Source of the DNA: a virus
Strand: one strand, 5' to 3'
IMG/VR virus record: IMGVR_UViG_3300021976_000071
Coordinates: 1-24,825 of that record
DNA length: 24,825 nt
Below are positions 1-7,152 of this stretch, piece by piece. The stretch's first letter is position 1. Each line of letters starts with the position of its first letter. The notes under the pieces were generated by a model. The model was not told where the DNA came from and did no database searches. It worked only from the letters and a program-made list of their open reading frames with translations. A program made the translations under genes and the position numbers.

Positions 1-760
1 CAACAAGCAGGAGGGTTGTGCGCTTGGCGTCGGCCGCTTCGGGATTGACCGAGTAGTCCACGACGTAGGCGTCGAAGTCTTTGGCCCATTCCGTCAGACC
101 GATGAAGCCTTCGGCCTTCATTGCCGCCGCGATCAGCTTTTGCATTTCCTGCAAGCGCTTGAGCGCAGTCTTGTCGGCGGTCGGCTTCTTCGAGATCCAC
201 GAGATGATCTGATCATCCGTGATCGCGATGGTCTCGACGTTGGCGACCGCGTCACCCAGCTTTGCGACTTCGCGGTTCACCTTTGCGAAGCTCGAATACG
301 CGCTTGCGCTTCGGTCTTCGGCGCCGAGCTCATTGCGCAGCCGCACAACCCGCTCGTAAATCCCGTTGCCCTGCGCCAGAACTGCGCGGTGCCCGAAAGT
401 CTTGAGGATGGACGCGCCGCTCTTGATGACACTTTCGCCCATGAACTCGACCGACGCGGTCTGACCGAGCAGCGGCACCGCCGCGTTGTGGCCTTTGGCG
501 TAGGCTTCGTACACCTTGCGGGCATCGTCAGCCGTGATCGGGTTGTCCTTGTCGCGGCACGCATCGGCGAACTTGATCGCCAGTCTGGACAGCTGCGCCT
601 TGCCACGTGCGGCCATTGCACCGAAATGTTCGACCACCTTGAAGAACTCGACCGTGATGGTCTCGGAGTTCGTCGCCCGGGTCAGCAACTCGGCAGCAAT
701 CGCGGCCTCATTAGCAAGTACTTCTTCAGCAGTCAGCTTAGGCTGTTTTGCGGTAGTCAT
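1..760 (-). CDS. Hypothetical phage protein, 3' end missing (cut by left edge)
   Basis: The reading frame is open from an ATG at 760 down to base 1 with no stop, giving at least 253 residues; the C-terminus lies outside the window. The start is well supported by AAGGAG at 769-774, 8 bases upstream. The predicted protein is mostly helical, rich in Ala, Lys and Glu, and has no signal peptide or membrane segment. It begins MTTAKQPKLTAEEVLANEAA. I do not recognise a family or catalytic motif. It is divergent from the ribbon-helix-helix gene at 1002, and the 241 bases between them probably hold the promoters of both. A leftward gene outside the structural block could be an early or DNA-metabolism gene, but that is only inference from position. 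A plus-strand frame across the same bases is its shadow. Confidence 0.8.
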   Translation of the reverse strand, partial: MTTAKQPKLTAEEVLANEAAIAAELLTRATNSETITVEFFKVVEHFGAMAARGKAQLSRLAIKFADACRDKDNPITADDARKVYEAYAKGHNAAVPLLGQTASVEFMGESVIKSGASILKTFGHRAVLAQGNGIYERVVRLRNELGAEDRSASAYSSFAKVNREVAKLGDAVANVETIAITDDQIISWISKKPTADKTALKRLQEMQKLIAAAMKAEGFIGLTEWAKDFDAYVVDYSVNPEAADAKRTTLLLV

Positions 761-808
761 GATCTATACTCCTTAGAGGGTTGAGTTGGTGTTGTATGCT
801 TGCATTCT

Positions 809-814
809 ACTATA
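809..814 (-). promoter_or_regulatory. Possible -10 element for the leftward gene
   Basis: Read on the minus strand these bases are TATAGT, five of six matches to TATAAT, about 50 bases upstream of the leftward ATG at 760. No convincing -35 hexamer lies at the usual spacing on the far side, so this is a weak, position-supported guess. Confidence 0.25.
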
Positions 815-835
815 GCAGCACGGAAAATAACTACG

Positions 836-852
836 GGTATTCCAGAATAACC
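836..852. repeat. Small imperfect hairpin sharing a 15-base core with the terminator at 9670
   Basis: The 15 bases tattccagaataacc at 838-852 recur exactly at 9678-9692. Here they form GGTATT-CCAG-AATAACC, a stem with one bulged A. At the later site the same core is part of a perfect 12-bp stem. No T-tract follows here, so it is not an obvious terminator. Confidence 0.5.
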
Positions 853-857
853 GACGG

Positions 858-898
858 CCCACCCCCCACACCTGCCCAACGCCCCCCACCCACCCCCC
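858..898 (-). other. G-quadruplex-type sequence on the minus strand
   Basis: The plus strand has six C-tracts of 3, 6, 3, 6, 3 and 6 bases, starting at 858, 862, 875, 882, 889 and 893. They are separated by loops of 1, 7, 4, 1 and 1 bases. The minus strand therefore satisfies the G3+N1-7 rule with two tracts to spare. It sits in the divergent control region between 760 and 1002. Folding in vivo and a role are inference. Confidence 0.55.
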
Positions 899-965
899 AC
901 GCTTTTTTAGGCCTTCCCCACAACTATGAGAAAAAACCAATATCGGGGTTACTAAGAAATTTAAT

Positions 966-995
966 TTGACAAACTGAAACGTAACAAACTAAGTT
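966..995 (+). promoter_or_regulatory. Candidate promoter of the 1002-2310 operon
   Basis: TTGACA at 966-971 is a perfect sigma70-type -35. The only -10 candidate at a sensible distance is TAAGTT at 990-995 (18-base spacer), which is poor. Transcription would then start at about 1001-1003, that is at the ATG itself, and no Shine-Dalgarno sequence is visible before that ATG. Confidence 0.4.
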
Positions 996-1001
996 AGCCC
1001 C

Positions 1002-1355
1002 ATGACAGAGACCCAACCGTTCGCCGTGAAAGAAAAAAAGCCCACTGGAGCCGCAGCCGTCACGTATCGCCGCGACGAAATGCGGCCACTCCCGATGCGT
1101 ATTTCCCAGAAGCAATACGAAGACCTCCTCCTGTTTCGGGACCATGACTCGATCCCCGTGCAGGAACATGTTCGCAGGGCAGTCGCCATGTACGCCCAAG
1201 CCCAGCACAGAGCGATCGCCACCGCGGCAGCAGCGAAAGCGATCTTGGCGGCACAACCACTAGCCAAGGAATTGGCACCCTATGCAGGAGCGGAGAAACC
1301 GTCTAACGTGAACGCTTCCCCAGTTAACCAGCTACCAAAGGTCAGGTCCAAGTGA
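1002..1355 (+). CDS. Small protein with a ribbon-helix-helix-like segment
   Basis: This 117-residue protein has a basic N-terminal tail. Residues about 28-66 (from RPLPMRISQKQYEDLLLFRD through VRRAVAMYAQA) follow the ribbon-helix-helix pattern: a short strand with alternating residues, a helix, a turn containing IPVQE, then a second helix with VRRAV. RHH proteins bind operators as dimers, so a local repressor or activator is a reasonable inference. The C-terminal third is Ala-rich and probably a helix or tail. It is the first gene of a three-gene rightward operon, and its stop overlaps the GTG of the next gene. The start has no ribosome binding site and may be leaderless. Position beside the divergent control region fits a regulator. 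Confidence 0.75.
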   Translation: MTETQPFAVKEKKPTGAAAVTYRRDEMRPLPMRISQKQYEDLLLFRDHDSIPVQEHVRRAVAMYAQAQHRAIATAAAAKAILAAQPLAKELAPYAGAEKPSNVNASPVNQLPKVRSK

Positions 1356-2092
1356 ACGCCAAGGCAAGCCCCAAGAAGGTCAACATCGAAAACTACACCG
1401 CAGGTGCCGAGATCGACCCGGCGATAGCCGAGATGGAGCAGGATGTCGATGCAGCGCTGCTGAACCTGACCAACCTTGATGAGGTTGTTGCCGAGCCCGA
1501 CCTGCCCGGCTTCGCCGTATCGGACGAACCTTTGCCGCCACCAAGCCCCCCTGTAGCCGAGAACGAGTTCCTGCGGGAAAACGCTCCCGGTTACTCGGGC
1601 TTGATAAACTCGCTGGCGCAGGGTCACGAGAGTTTCACTGATGCCCGCAACGACATGGCGCGGCGTGCCAACGAGCCCGGACCGCAGCCCGCCAGTGACG
1701 AGCTCTTCGGGGATATCATTCCCCCGGACACCGACCCGACGCACGTCAAATACGAGAGCCGGATAAGAATTCTGGAAGCGTGGCAGTACAACGGCGGCGT
1801 GGCTGAAGCGCCTGAGTTCATTGACCGTAACTGGGTGGGTTGGTCGGACTACGATGCCGTGCGCCAGATGGAGCCGGGGCCGTGCCTCAGGGTTCCGATA
1901 GAGGGGACGAGCACGGTGACTATTTGCCGCCCGGGGGACTATGTCGTCAGGCAGGAAACCCTGTTGCAGCCGGGGATGCCGACGGATGAGAAGCGCGAAG
2001 TCTGGGAGAAGAACCAGTTCCAGCGATTGTTTATTCCGTCGCTGGTCGAGACCCGGGAAGTCGACGGACCGGACGATCAGGACGTTCCCTGA
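1352..2092 (+). CDS. Phage protein with an acidic linker and a C-terminal PGDYVV domain
   Basis: The 246-residue protein starts at GTG 1352 in a GTGA overlap with the preceding stop, with AAAGG about 11 bases upstream. Residues 1-130 are acidic, Pro-rich and probably disordered. Residues about 134-230 resemble a widespread small phage protein family: an opening RILEAWQYNG, a middle EGTSTVTICRPGDYVV (PGDYVV at 194-199), and a C-terminal FQRLFIP. The known small family members have a similar vIEAxQw...PGDWIV...F..tY order and no established function to my knowledge. Here the domain is fused to a long N-terminal extension, which is unusual. It is coupled to the RHH gene upstream and overlaps the next start (TGATG). 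The assignment to that family is from memory of its motif. Confidence 0.75.
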   Translation: MNAKASPKKVNIENYTAGAEIDPAIAEMEQDVDAALLNLTNLDEVVAEPDLPGFAVSDEPLPPPSPPVAENEFLRENAPGYSGLINSLAQGHESFTDARNDMARRANEPGPQPASDELFGDIIPPDTDPTHVKYESRIRILEAWQYNGGVAEAPEFIDRNWVGWSDYDAVRQMEPGPCLRVPIEGTSTVTICRPGDYVVRQETLLQPGMPTDEKREVWEKNQFQRLFIPSLVETREVDGPDDQDVP

Positions 2093-2310
2093 TGGACGTC
2101 AGGCTGGTCCCGGACCTGCACGACAAGACCGCCGAGCAGATGCTGGCGGAACTGATCGTGTCGGGCAGGACAGTGGGTGTCACCGGGGACAGCAACGGCT
2201 GGCGCGTGAGTTCAAACATCTGGCGCGGCGTCACAGCCCACGCCGGGTCACTGTACGAAGCGACGCTCGAGGTTTACGAGGCGGTGTTTCCACCGCCCCC
2301 ACCGGATTAA
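2092..2310 (+). CDS. Hypothetical 72-residue protein
   Basis: This short reading frame starts at ATG 2092, overlapping the previous stop (TGATG), so it is probably translationally coupled. It contains one predicted helix (HDKTAEQMLAELIVSG), a basic and aromatic middle part, and a C-terminal proline run ending in PPPPPD. I recognise no family. Its stop TAA (2308-2310) overlaps the stop of the leftward large terminase gene (2307-2309 read on the minus strand), so the two convergent genes share the four bases TTAA. Confidence 0.6.
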   Translation: MDVRLVPDLHDKTAEQMLAELIVSGRTVGVTGDSNGWRVSSNIWRGVTAHAGSLYEATLEVYEAVFPPPPPD

Positions 2311-3698
2311 GTCCAGCCCAGATTGGACACCCGGCGACTCCGGTCTGGCATGGCGCGAGGCCGGATTTTCTTTGCGATGATGTTCACGAGGCCCGAGTTG
2401 TAGGTGAGGCACACATATTGGAGGCAATCCGCGAGATCGGACCAGGGATGCGACTTTTCAGGCAGTGGTTTGGCCCTGCCGTCTTTCGTTTTTGTGTACC
2501 GGTAAGCTCCGTTGAGGGCGCGCACCAGCATTGGACAGCGCGTGCGGTCGATAAGGATGGCCGCTCCGCCGTCACGCTGCTGCATGAACAGGGCCTCGAC
2601 TGCACCGAGGCGCGGATCGATATTATTTGTCGGGGCCGGGAAAGCTGGGATGCCGAGTCGGCGCAGGACATCGAAGGAATTTTCCTCCAGCATGTTGCCT
2701 TTGCTTGTGCCCGATGGATCGCCTACCGCCGCGAACATTCGTCCCATGTAGCGCTCCGAGTAGAGTGCGGGTTTGAGAGCACGTGCAACATGGGTCTCGA
2801 GGCCTATGTCTTCGGCTATTACTTCCTCGAGCACCAGGAGACGCCCTAGATGGTCGGGTTGGCAAAGAAGCGAGCACGGGCTGCGACCAAAGTCCTGGCC
2901 CACAAGTATGGGAAATCCTGTTATGGGTTCGAGCTCATCGATAGTGTGAAACGAACGCTTGAACGATGCGCGAAACACGGCGCTCCCGCTCGGGTCTTCG
3001 CCATACTCGCTGAGCACGTAACGCTGGACCCAAGCGGTGTTTGGATTTTGGACAAGACGGGCATAGTAGCCGGGTGGGAGGTTCTCGACATTCTCCGCGT
3101 TCGGCGCCAGACCACTTGGCTGGTGAAATACTCGCCAGTCATGGGGGCGGTCCTCCTCGAAAAGTTTCCACCAGTCACTGCCGATAACGGGACAGTTCGT
3201 ATCGCAGATGATGCCGTGCCAGCTTGGTCCGCCGTTCGCTTTGGAGGGATATCGTCCGACACGGCCGGCGATGGCGCTGATGAAATCAGGGGAGATCTCG
3301 ATGCACTCGTTGACGACAGCACCGGTTAGCTGCATGGACAGGAGGCGCTGTTGATCTTTCTCCTCCTCGAGCGGGATAAGGTAAATCTCAACCTCCACGT
3401 CGTGGAAGCGGAGAGTTACCAGCTGCTCGGACACCTTGTAGGTCGCTACCGGCCGGAACCACGTGAGAAGATCCGACAGTATGGTCATCTTCAGCTGCGA
3501 CAGGGTCTGGCGGACTATGGCCCACCGCGTGCGTCGCAGACCATCTGGGCCCTGCCGTTGCTCGATGGATCGCCGGAGGAGCTCCATGAGTACCCCAGTC
3601 GTTTTACCAGACCCGACGGGCCCCATGACGATGCGGACGAAGGCGTCGGAGAGCATAAAATCAGCTACTGTTTTTGGCGCAGTGTAATTGAGATCCAT
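2307..3698 (-). CDS. terL: Terminase large subunit (packaging ATPase and nuclease)
   Basis: The 463-residue protein has the two-domain layout of phage TerL. The ATPase domain has Walker A GPVGSGKTT at residues 26-34 and a Walker B-like AVVNE ending at Glu131, with Asn in place of the usual Asp before the Glu. The nuclease domain has acidic residues expected of the RNase H fold: Asp269 in GQDFGR, Asp327 in GDPSG, and Asp421/Asp424 in HPWSDLADCLQY. It drives DNA into the prohead through the portal and cuts the concatemer. The ATG at 3698 is 3 bases after the stop of the small subunit, with GAGG 8 bases upstream. It is transcribed opposite to portal and capsid genes, which is less common than co-orientation. 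Packaging strategy (cos or headful) cannot be told from this sequence. Confidence 0.93.
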   Translation of the reverse strand: MDLNYTAPKTVADFMLSDAFVRIVMGPVGSGKTTGVLMELLRRSIEQRQGPDGLRRTRWAIVRQTLSQLKMTILSDLLTWFRPVATYKVSEQLVTLRFHDVEVEIYLIPLEEEKDQQRLLSMQLTGAVVNECIEISPDFISAIAGRVGRYPSKANGGPSWHGIICDTNCPVIGSDWWKLFEEDRPHDWRVFHQPSGLAPNAENVENLPPGYYARLVQNPNTAWVQRYVLSEYGEDPSGSAVFRASFKRSFHTIDELEPITGFPILVGQDFGRSPCSLLCQPDHLGRLLVLEEVIAEDIGLETHVARALKPALYSERYMGRMFAAVGDPSGTSKGNMLEENSFDVLRRLGIPAFPAPTNNIDPRLGAVEALFMQQRDGGAAILIDRTRCPMLVRALNGAYRYTKTKDGRAKPLPEKSHPWSDLADCLQYVCLTYNSGLVNIIAKKIRPRAMPDRSRRVSNLGWT

Positions 3699-3701
3699 GA
3701 C

Positions 3702-4169
3702 TTACGCCTCGTGTTCTATGACGGTGGCTTCTGGGATGTCGGCCTTGAGCTCCCGAGTCACGTTGCCAATATTCAGCGTGATGTTGAAGCCCGAGCCGCC
3801 GCCTCCCGAGAGTATGTTCGCAGTGTCAACTTCCCCGATCCTCGCGAGGAACTTACCCGCCTCGACGCGCTGGTTAAGGGGGATCTCGGTATCCCCAAGG
3901 TCGCGTATGAAAGTCTCAAGCTGGCTCTCGAGACCGGTCGCCGCCTTTACCTTGATGCGGTCACGGGTCGAAAGCGCTGAGTTCCAGTCGCGCACCATTT
4001 CGCCCAGCATATGCTGGAACTTCGGGTTGCGTTCGATCTGCAACCATTCCTCTTCGGTGAGCTTGTGCGCTGCGATGATATCCTTGACTTCGAAGATATC
4101 CATGGCAATCTCTCGGGCGAGAGCCGCGAACTCGACAGTAAAAATTTCGGTAGGATCGGTGGAGGTCAT
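3702..4169 (-). CDS. terS: Putative terminase small subunit
   Basis: The 155-residue protein lies directly upstream of TerL on the same strand with a 3-base gap. Its sequence fits podovirus-type small subunits: an N-terminal helical part with VKDIIAAHKLTEEEWLQIE (residues about 28-46), likely DNA-recognising. A middle region follows with WNSALSTRDRIKVKAATGLE and PLNQRVEAGKFLARIG, and then a Gly-rich tail and beta-like end (SGGGGSGFNITLNIGNV). TerS recognises the packaging site and regulates TerL. The start at ATG 4169 has AGAAAGG about 11 bases upstream on the minus strand. It is divergent from the portal gene with only about 20-50 bases between, so promoters for both directions must overlap here or lie within genes. 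Confidence 0.8.
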   Translation of the reverse strand: MTSTDPTEIFTVEFAALAREIAMDIFEVKDIIAAHKLTEEEWLQIERNPKFQHMLGEMVRDWNSALSTRDRIKVKAATGLESQLETFIRDLGDTEIPLNQRVEAGKFLARIGEVDTANILSGGGGSGFNITLNIGNVTRELKADIPEATVIEHEA

Positions 4170-4208
4170 TGCGTTACCAGCCTTTCTAGGTGTATTTCTG
4201 CCTAAACA

Positions 4209-4214
4209 TAGGGA
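4209..4214 (+). promoter_or_regulatory. Candidate ribosome binding site that decides the portal start
   Basis: TAGGGA lies 8 bases before the in-frame TTG at 4223. The longer in-frame alternative, GTG at 4190, has no Shine-Dalgarno sequence in front of it. This favours TTG 4223 but does not prove it. Confidence 0.4.
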
Positions 4215-4222
4215 ATTTGGCC

Positions 4223-6337
4223 TTGGCAGTACTTCAGATCGTATCCCCAGACCAGCTTAACCAGCAAGAGGCGAATGATAACGCTGCCCGAGTGGCTCAG
4301 GAAGACACTGCCAACCAGAACCAGCAGCTTGCCAATTCTCTGATTTCCTTCATCGACAACCAGTTCAACATGATGGTCCGCCACCGCGATGGTTCTGCCG
4401 GCTGGTCCGATCGGCTGGTCGCCGCGATGCGGGTTTTCAATGGCCAGTACGACAGCCAGAAGCTCCAGGAGATCCGCAAGTTTGGCGGGTCCGAGATCTA
4501 CGCCCGGCTCATCGCCACCAAGTGCCGCGGTGCCACGTCGCTGCTGCGTGATGTTTATCTTAACACCGAGAAGCCATGGGGTCTGACCCCGACTCCCGAC
4601 CCGACACTGCCGGACAACGTCATGCAGGACGTCATGAGCATGGTCGACGCCGAGATTGGCAACGCCCAGCGCGGTGGTCAGCCGCCAGATCCGACGGCCA
4701 TCCGCGACCGGGTCAACGGCCTGGTCGACGCTGCCAAGCGTGCAGCCCTCAAGCGCGCCCGGATCGAGTCGAAGAAGTCGTTCGCTAAACTGGACGATAT
4801 CCTGACCGAGGGTGGGTTCTACGAAGCCCTAGCTGCATTCCTCGTGGACCTTCCGCTGTTTCCCTTCGCCTGCATCAAGGGTCCCGTCGTGCGGGTTGTA
4901 CCCCAGGTCACATGGGAGAACGGCGTCGCCAGGTCGGTGAACAAGCCGAAGATGTTCTGGCAGCGGATCTCGCCGTTCGACGTGTGGTGGACCCCGGGTG
5001 TCTCGAACATCGCTGATGCTGCCGTCATCGAGCGCACGCGCGTTACCCGCGCTGATCTCAACCAGCTGATCGGTCTCCCCGGGTACAACGACGATGCCAT
5101 TCGCGAAGTGCTGAAATGGTACGGCCGGTCGGGCTACGTCGAGGCCAATGCCTCGCAGAACGAAAATGCCCGCGCCACCATGGAGAGCCGCGAAGATCCC
5201 CGGATGAACGAGTCCGGGCTGATCGACATGCTCGAATACCATGGCTACGTGCAGGGGGATCTGCTGATCCAGCAGGGCTTCACTCCCGAGCAGATACCAG
5301 ATCCGCTCATGGACTATTTCATCGACTGCTACAAGATCGGTCGATACGTCATCAAGGTTCAACTCTCTCCGTCGCTCAGGAAGCGGCCCCCGTACTACGT
5401 CACGTCTTTCGAGAAGGTGCCTGGCACCGTCGTCGGCAACGCCCTGCCGGACATCTTGCAGGACATTCAGGACGCCTCCAACGCAGCCCTCAGATCGCTG
5501 ATCAACAACATGTCGATCGCGTCAGGCCCGCAGGTAGTCGTGAATGACGATCGTATCGCGGACAACGAGGATGGAGACGAATTATACCCATGGAAAAGGT
5601 GGCATACGGTAACCGACCCGCTCGGGAACAACTCCCAGCAGCCAGTAAGTTTCTTCCAGCCAGCATCCAACGCGCAAGAACTGCTTGGCGTCTACGAGAA
5701 ATTTACGCAGATGGCCGACGAACTGTCCGCTATTCCGCGCTACATCACCGGTTCCGATCGTATGGGCGGCGCCGGGCGCACCGCTTCTGGGCTGGCTATG
5801 CTGATGGGCAACGCCGCAAAGATCTTGCAGACGGTAGCCGCCAACGTCGATAACGACGTGATCGAGCAGGCGGTGTCCGAACTATACGACATGGTAATGC
5901 TCACCGATCGGACAGGAATGCTCCGTGGGGACGAGAGCATCGTGGTGCTGGGTGTCAACGTTGCGATGCAGCGCGAGACCCAGCGCCAGCGTCAGATGGA
6001 GTTCCTCCAGATTACGGGGAACCCGATCGATGCTCAGATCGTCGGCATCCGGGGCAGGGCGAACGTCCTGCGCGAGGTTGCAGATGGGATTGGCCTCACA
6101 GGGGAGAACGTGGTACCACCCGACGACGAGATCGCAGCGATGCAGAACGCCCCGGGTGGTCCACAAGGTCCAGGAGGCGGTCAGCCACCAGGCGCACCGG
6201 GGGGCGGTCAGGCGCCAGCGGGCCAGGGCTCGATAGCCCCGCCATCTGCGCCAGCAGCAGCACAGACGAACGTTGTCGGGCCCACGGCGGGGGCCGGACA
6301 AGGGACGGGAATTAACCCCGCTGCGGGGCCAGCCTGA
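4223..6337 (+). CDS. Portal protein (podovirus type)
   Basis: The portal forms the dodecameric ring at one head vertex through which DNA passes. The predicted protein is 704 residues from TTG 4223, or 715 from GTG 4190; TTG is preferred because TAGGGA precedes it. It has the size and late features of the large portals of short-tailed phages: an N-terminal WSDRLVAAMRVFNGQYD region, a central part with FWQRISPFDVWWTPG, then TASGLAMLMGNAAKILQTVA, and a closing segment PIDAQIVGIRGRANVLREVA. The last roughly 60 residues are Gly, Pro, Gln and Ala rich and probably disordered. It begins the long rightward structural operon and ends overlapping the next ATG (TGATG). Family assignment rests on these motifs, size and gene order. 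Confidence 0.88.
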   Translation: MAVLQIVSPDQLNQQEANDNAARVAQEDTANQNQQLANSLISFIDNQFNMMVRHRDGSAGWSDRLVAAMRVFNGQYDSQKLQEIRKFGGSEIYARLIATKCRGATSLLRDVYLNTEKPWGLTPTPDPTLPDNVMQDVMSMVDAEIGNAQRGGQPPDPTAIRDRVNGLVDAAKRAALKRARIESKKSFAKLDDILTEGGFYEALAAFLVDLPLFPFACIKGPVVRVVPQVTWENGVARSVNKPKMFWQRISPFDVWWTPGVSNIADAAVIERTRVTRADLNQLIGLPGYNDDAIREVLKWYGRSGYVEANASQNENARATMESREDPRMNESGLIDMLEYHGYVQGDLLIQQGFTPEQIPDPLMDYFIDCYKIGRYVIKVQLSPSLRKRPPYYVTSFEKVPGTVVGNALPDILQDIQDASNAALRSLINNMSIASGPQVVVNDDRIADNEDGDELYPWKRWHTVTDPLGNNSQQPVSFFQPASNAQELLGVYEKFTQMADELSAIPRYITGSDRMGGAGRTASGLAMLMGNAAKILQTVAANVDNDVIEQAVSELYDMVMLTDRTGMLRGDESIVVLGVNVAMQRETQRQRQMEFLQITGNPIDAQIVGIRGRANVLREVADGIGLTGENVVPPDDEIAAMQNAPGGPQGPGGGQPPGAPGGGQAPAGQGSIAPPSAPAAAQTNVVGPTAGAGQGTGINPAAGPA

Positions 6338-6558
6338 TGGACCTGAAAGGCAAGCGTCAGAGCACTCATGTGGATTACTATACTCGTCCGCAGAAGGATG
6401 ACCGCGATGGGTACGCCAAGGCTGAACCGACTGATAATACGTCCACGCCAGGGGTTATGAGCATAAAAGCTGGAGCTACTCGTATGGATGAAGCACTTAC
6501 CACAGACCGTAAAAAATCTAAATGGTTGCGCAGGTCGCGGTTGCGTGGTGAGAATTAA
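6337..6558 (+). CDS. Hypothetical small basic protein downstream of portal
   Basis: The 73-residue frame begins at an ATG that overlaps the portal stop, so it is probably made by translational coupling; no good ribosome binding site is visible. It is hydrophilic and charged, with Lys/Arg clusters at both ends (DLKGKRQ at the start and DRKKSKWLRRSRLRGEN at the end) and no hydrophobic core obvious from sequence. I recognise no family. It is the first of five small genes between portal and scaffold, a place where head-completion, decoration or internal head proteins are often found. That role is inference only. Confidence 0.6.
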   Translation: MDLKGKRQSTHVDYYTRPQKDDRDGYAKAEPTDNTSTPGVMSIKAGATRMDEALTTDRKKSKWLRRSRLRGEN

Positions 6559-6584
6559 CTAAGCAAGCAACCAAGGAGATCACC

Positions 6585-6833
6585 ATGGCCGCGAAGAAGG
6601 CAACGTCCAAGTCAGCAAGCGCACAGAAGATCGGTGCAGGCCCATCGGGCAAAATGAAGAAGTTCGGAGCCGTTGGCACCCAGAAGCCTGGTGTGTCGTC
6701 GGTGTCAGCTGGGTCTACCGGGGGTAAGTTCCCGGCCGGTGGACCATCGGGCAAGATGCAGAAGTTCACCCCGGTGAAGCCGCAGAAAGCCGGTGGGTCG
6801 GCCGTTACCAACTCGGGCTACGCGAAGAAGTAA
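6585..6833 (+). CDS. Small lysine/glycine-rich protein with an internal repeat
   Basis: The 82-residue protein has a strong ribosome binding site (AAGGAG, 7 bases before ATG 6585). It is Lys, Gly, Ser and Ala rich with almost no acidic residues, so its charge is strongly positive. Two 18-residue repeats, GPSGKMKKFGAVGTQKPG (19-36) and GPSGKMQKFTPVKPQKAG (53-70), are spaced exactly 34 residues apart. It ends in SGYAKK, and the next gene product also has GYAK near its end. Such a protein is likely disordered and could bind DNA or the acidic inside of the capsid. No family is recognised and the role is inferred. Confidence 0.7.
   Translation: MAAKKATSKSASAQKIGAGPSGKMKKFGAVGTQKPGVSSVSAGSTGGKFPAGGPSGKMQKFTPVKPQKAGGSAVTNSGYAKK
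6639..6794 (+). repeat. Two direct copies of an 18-codon unit inside a small basic gene
   Basis: Copies lie at 6639-6692 and 6741-6794. Both encode GPSGKM-x-KF followed by a QK-x-G end, with the DNA core ccatcgggcaa-atg-agaagttc nearly identical. The copies are in frame and 102 bases apart, which suggests an internal duplication under protein-level selection. Confidence 0.65.
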
Positions 6834-6834
6834 C

Positions 6835-7152
6835 ATGGCCAAAGCCCCTTCAGCCAAGGTATCGAAGTCATCGGGACAGGGCGTGTCCCGTTTGTCGTAC
6901 CAAAAGGGTCGTTCCCTTGGCAATAAGGGCTCTGCTTCACCTGGGGATACTCAGGTGAAGATGGCCACCGCGATCCAGTCGAACAACGATTTCGGCAAGA
7001 CTGGCAAGGTCAAATACCCCGAGGGGATCAACGTCTCCTACGGTAATACGTTCAAACCGACGGACCTCAAGGATGTGCAAGCGTTGGGCAAGGTTACGCC
7101 TCCGAAGGGTCTCAAAACTGGTTACGCCAAACAATCGAAGAAGCTGAAATGA
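6835..7152 (+). CDS. Small basic protein, paired with the preceding gene
   Basis: The start is taken as ATG 6835, one base after the preceding stop, giving MAKAPSAKVSKSSGQG; a longer frame from 6793 would overlap the previous gene by 41 bases without need. The 105-residue protein is rich in Lys, Gly and Ser, with few acidic residues and no clear hydrophobic core. It ends GYAKQSKKLK, close to the SGYAKK end of the preceding product, so the two may share a C-terminal binding peptide. It overlaps the next gene by ATGA. No family is recognised. Position between portal and scaffold suggests a head-associated protein. Confidence 0.65.
   Translation: MAKAPSAKVSKSSGQGVSRLSYQKGRSLGNKGSASPGDTQVKMATAIQSNNDFGKTGKVKYPEGINVSYGNTFKPTDLKDVQALGKVTPPKGLKTGYAKQSKKLK

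Noticed and set aside
140-784. Plus-strand open frame of 214 codons
   Set aside because: It lies opposite the 1-760 minus-strand gene, which has a strong ribosome binding site and an ordinary composition; this frame has an Arg/Leu/His-heavy composition typical of an antisense shadow.
901-950. Possible leftward terminator (AACC...GGTT followed by six Ts on the minus strand)
   Set aside because: The stem has only four base pairs with an eight-base loop, and no leftward gene ends here.
781-969. Plus-strand open frame of 62 codons in the control region
   Set aside because: It runs through the C-tracts, lacks a ribosome binding site and a typical composition, and would stop before the promoter of the RHH gene.
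1941-2849. Plus-strand open frame of 302 codons across the convergent junction
   Set aside because: It covers parts of three supported genes in other frames and is rich in Arg, Ser and Gly, so it is a shadow.
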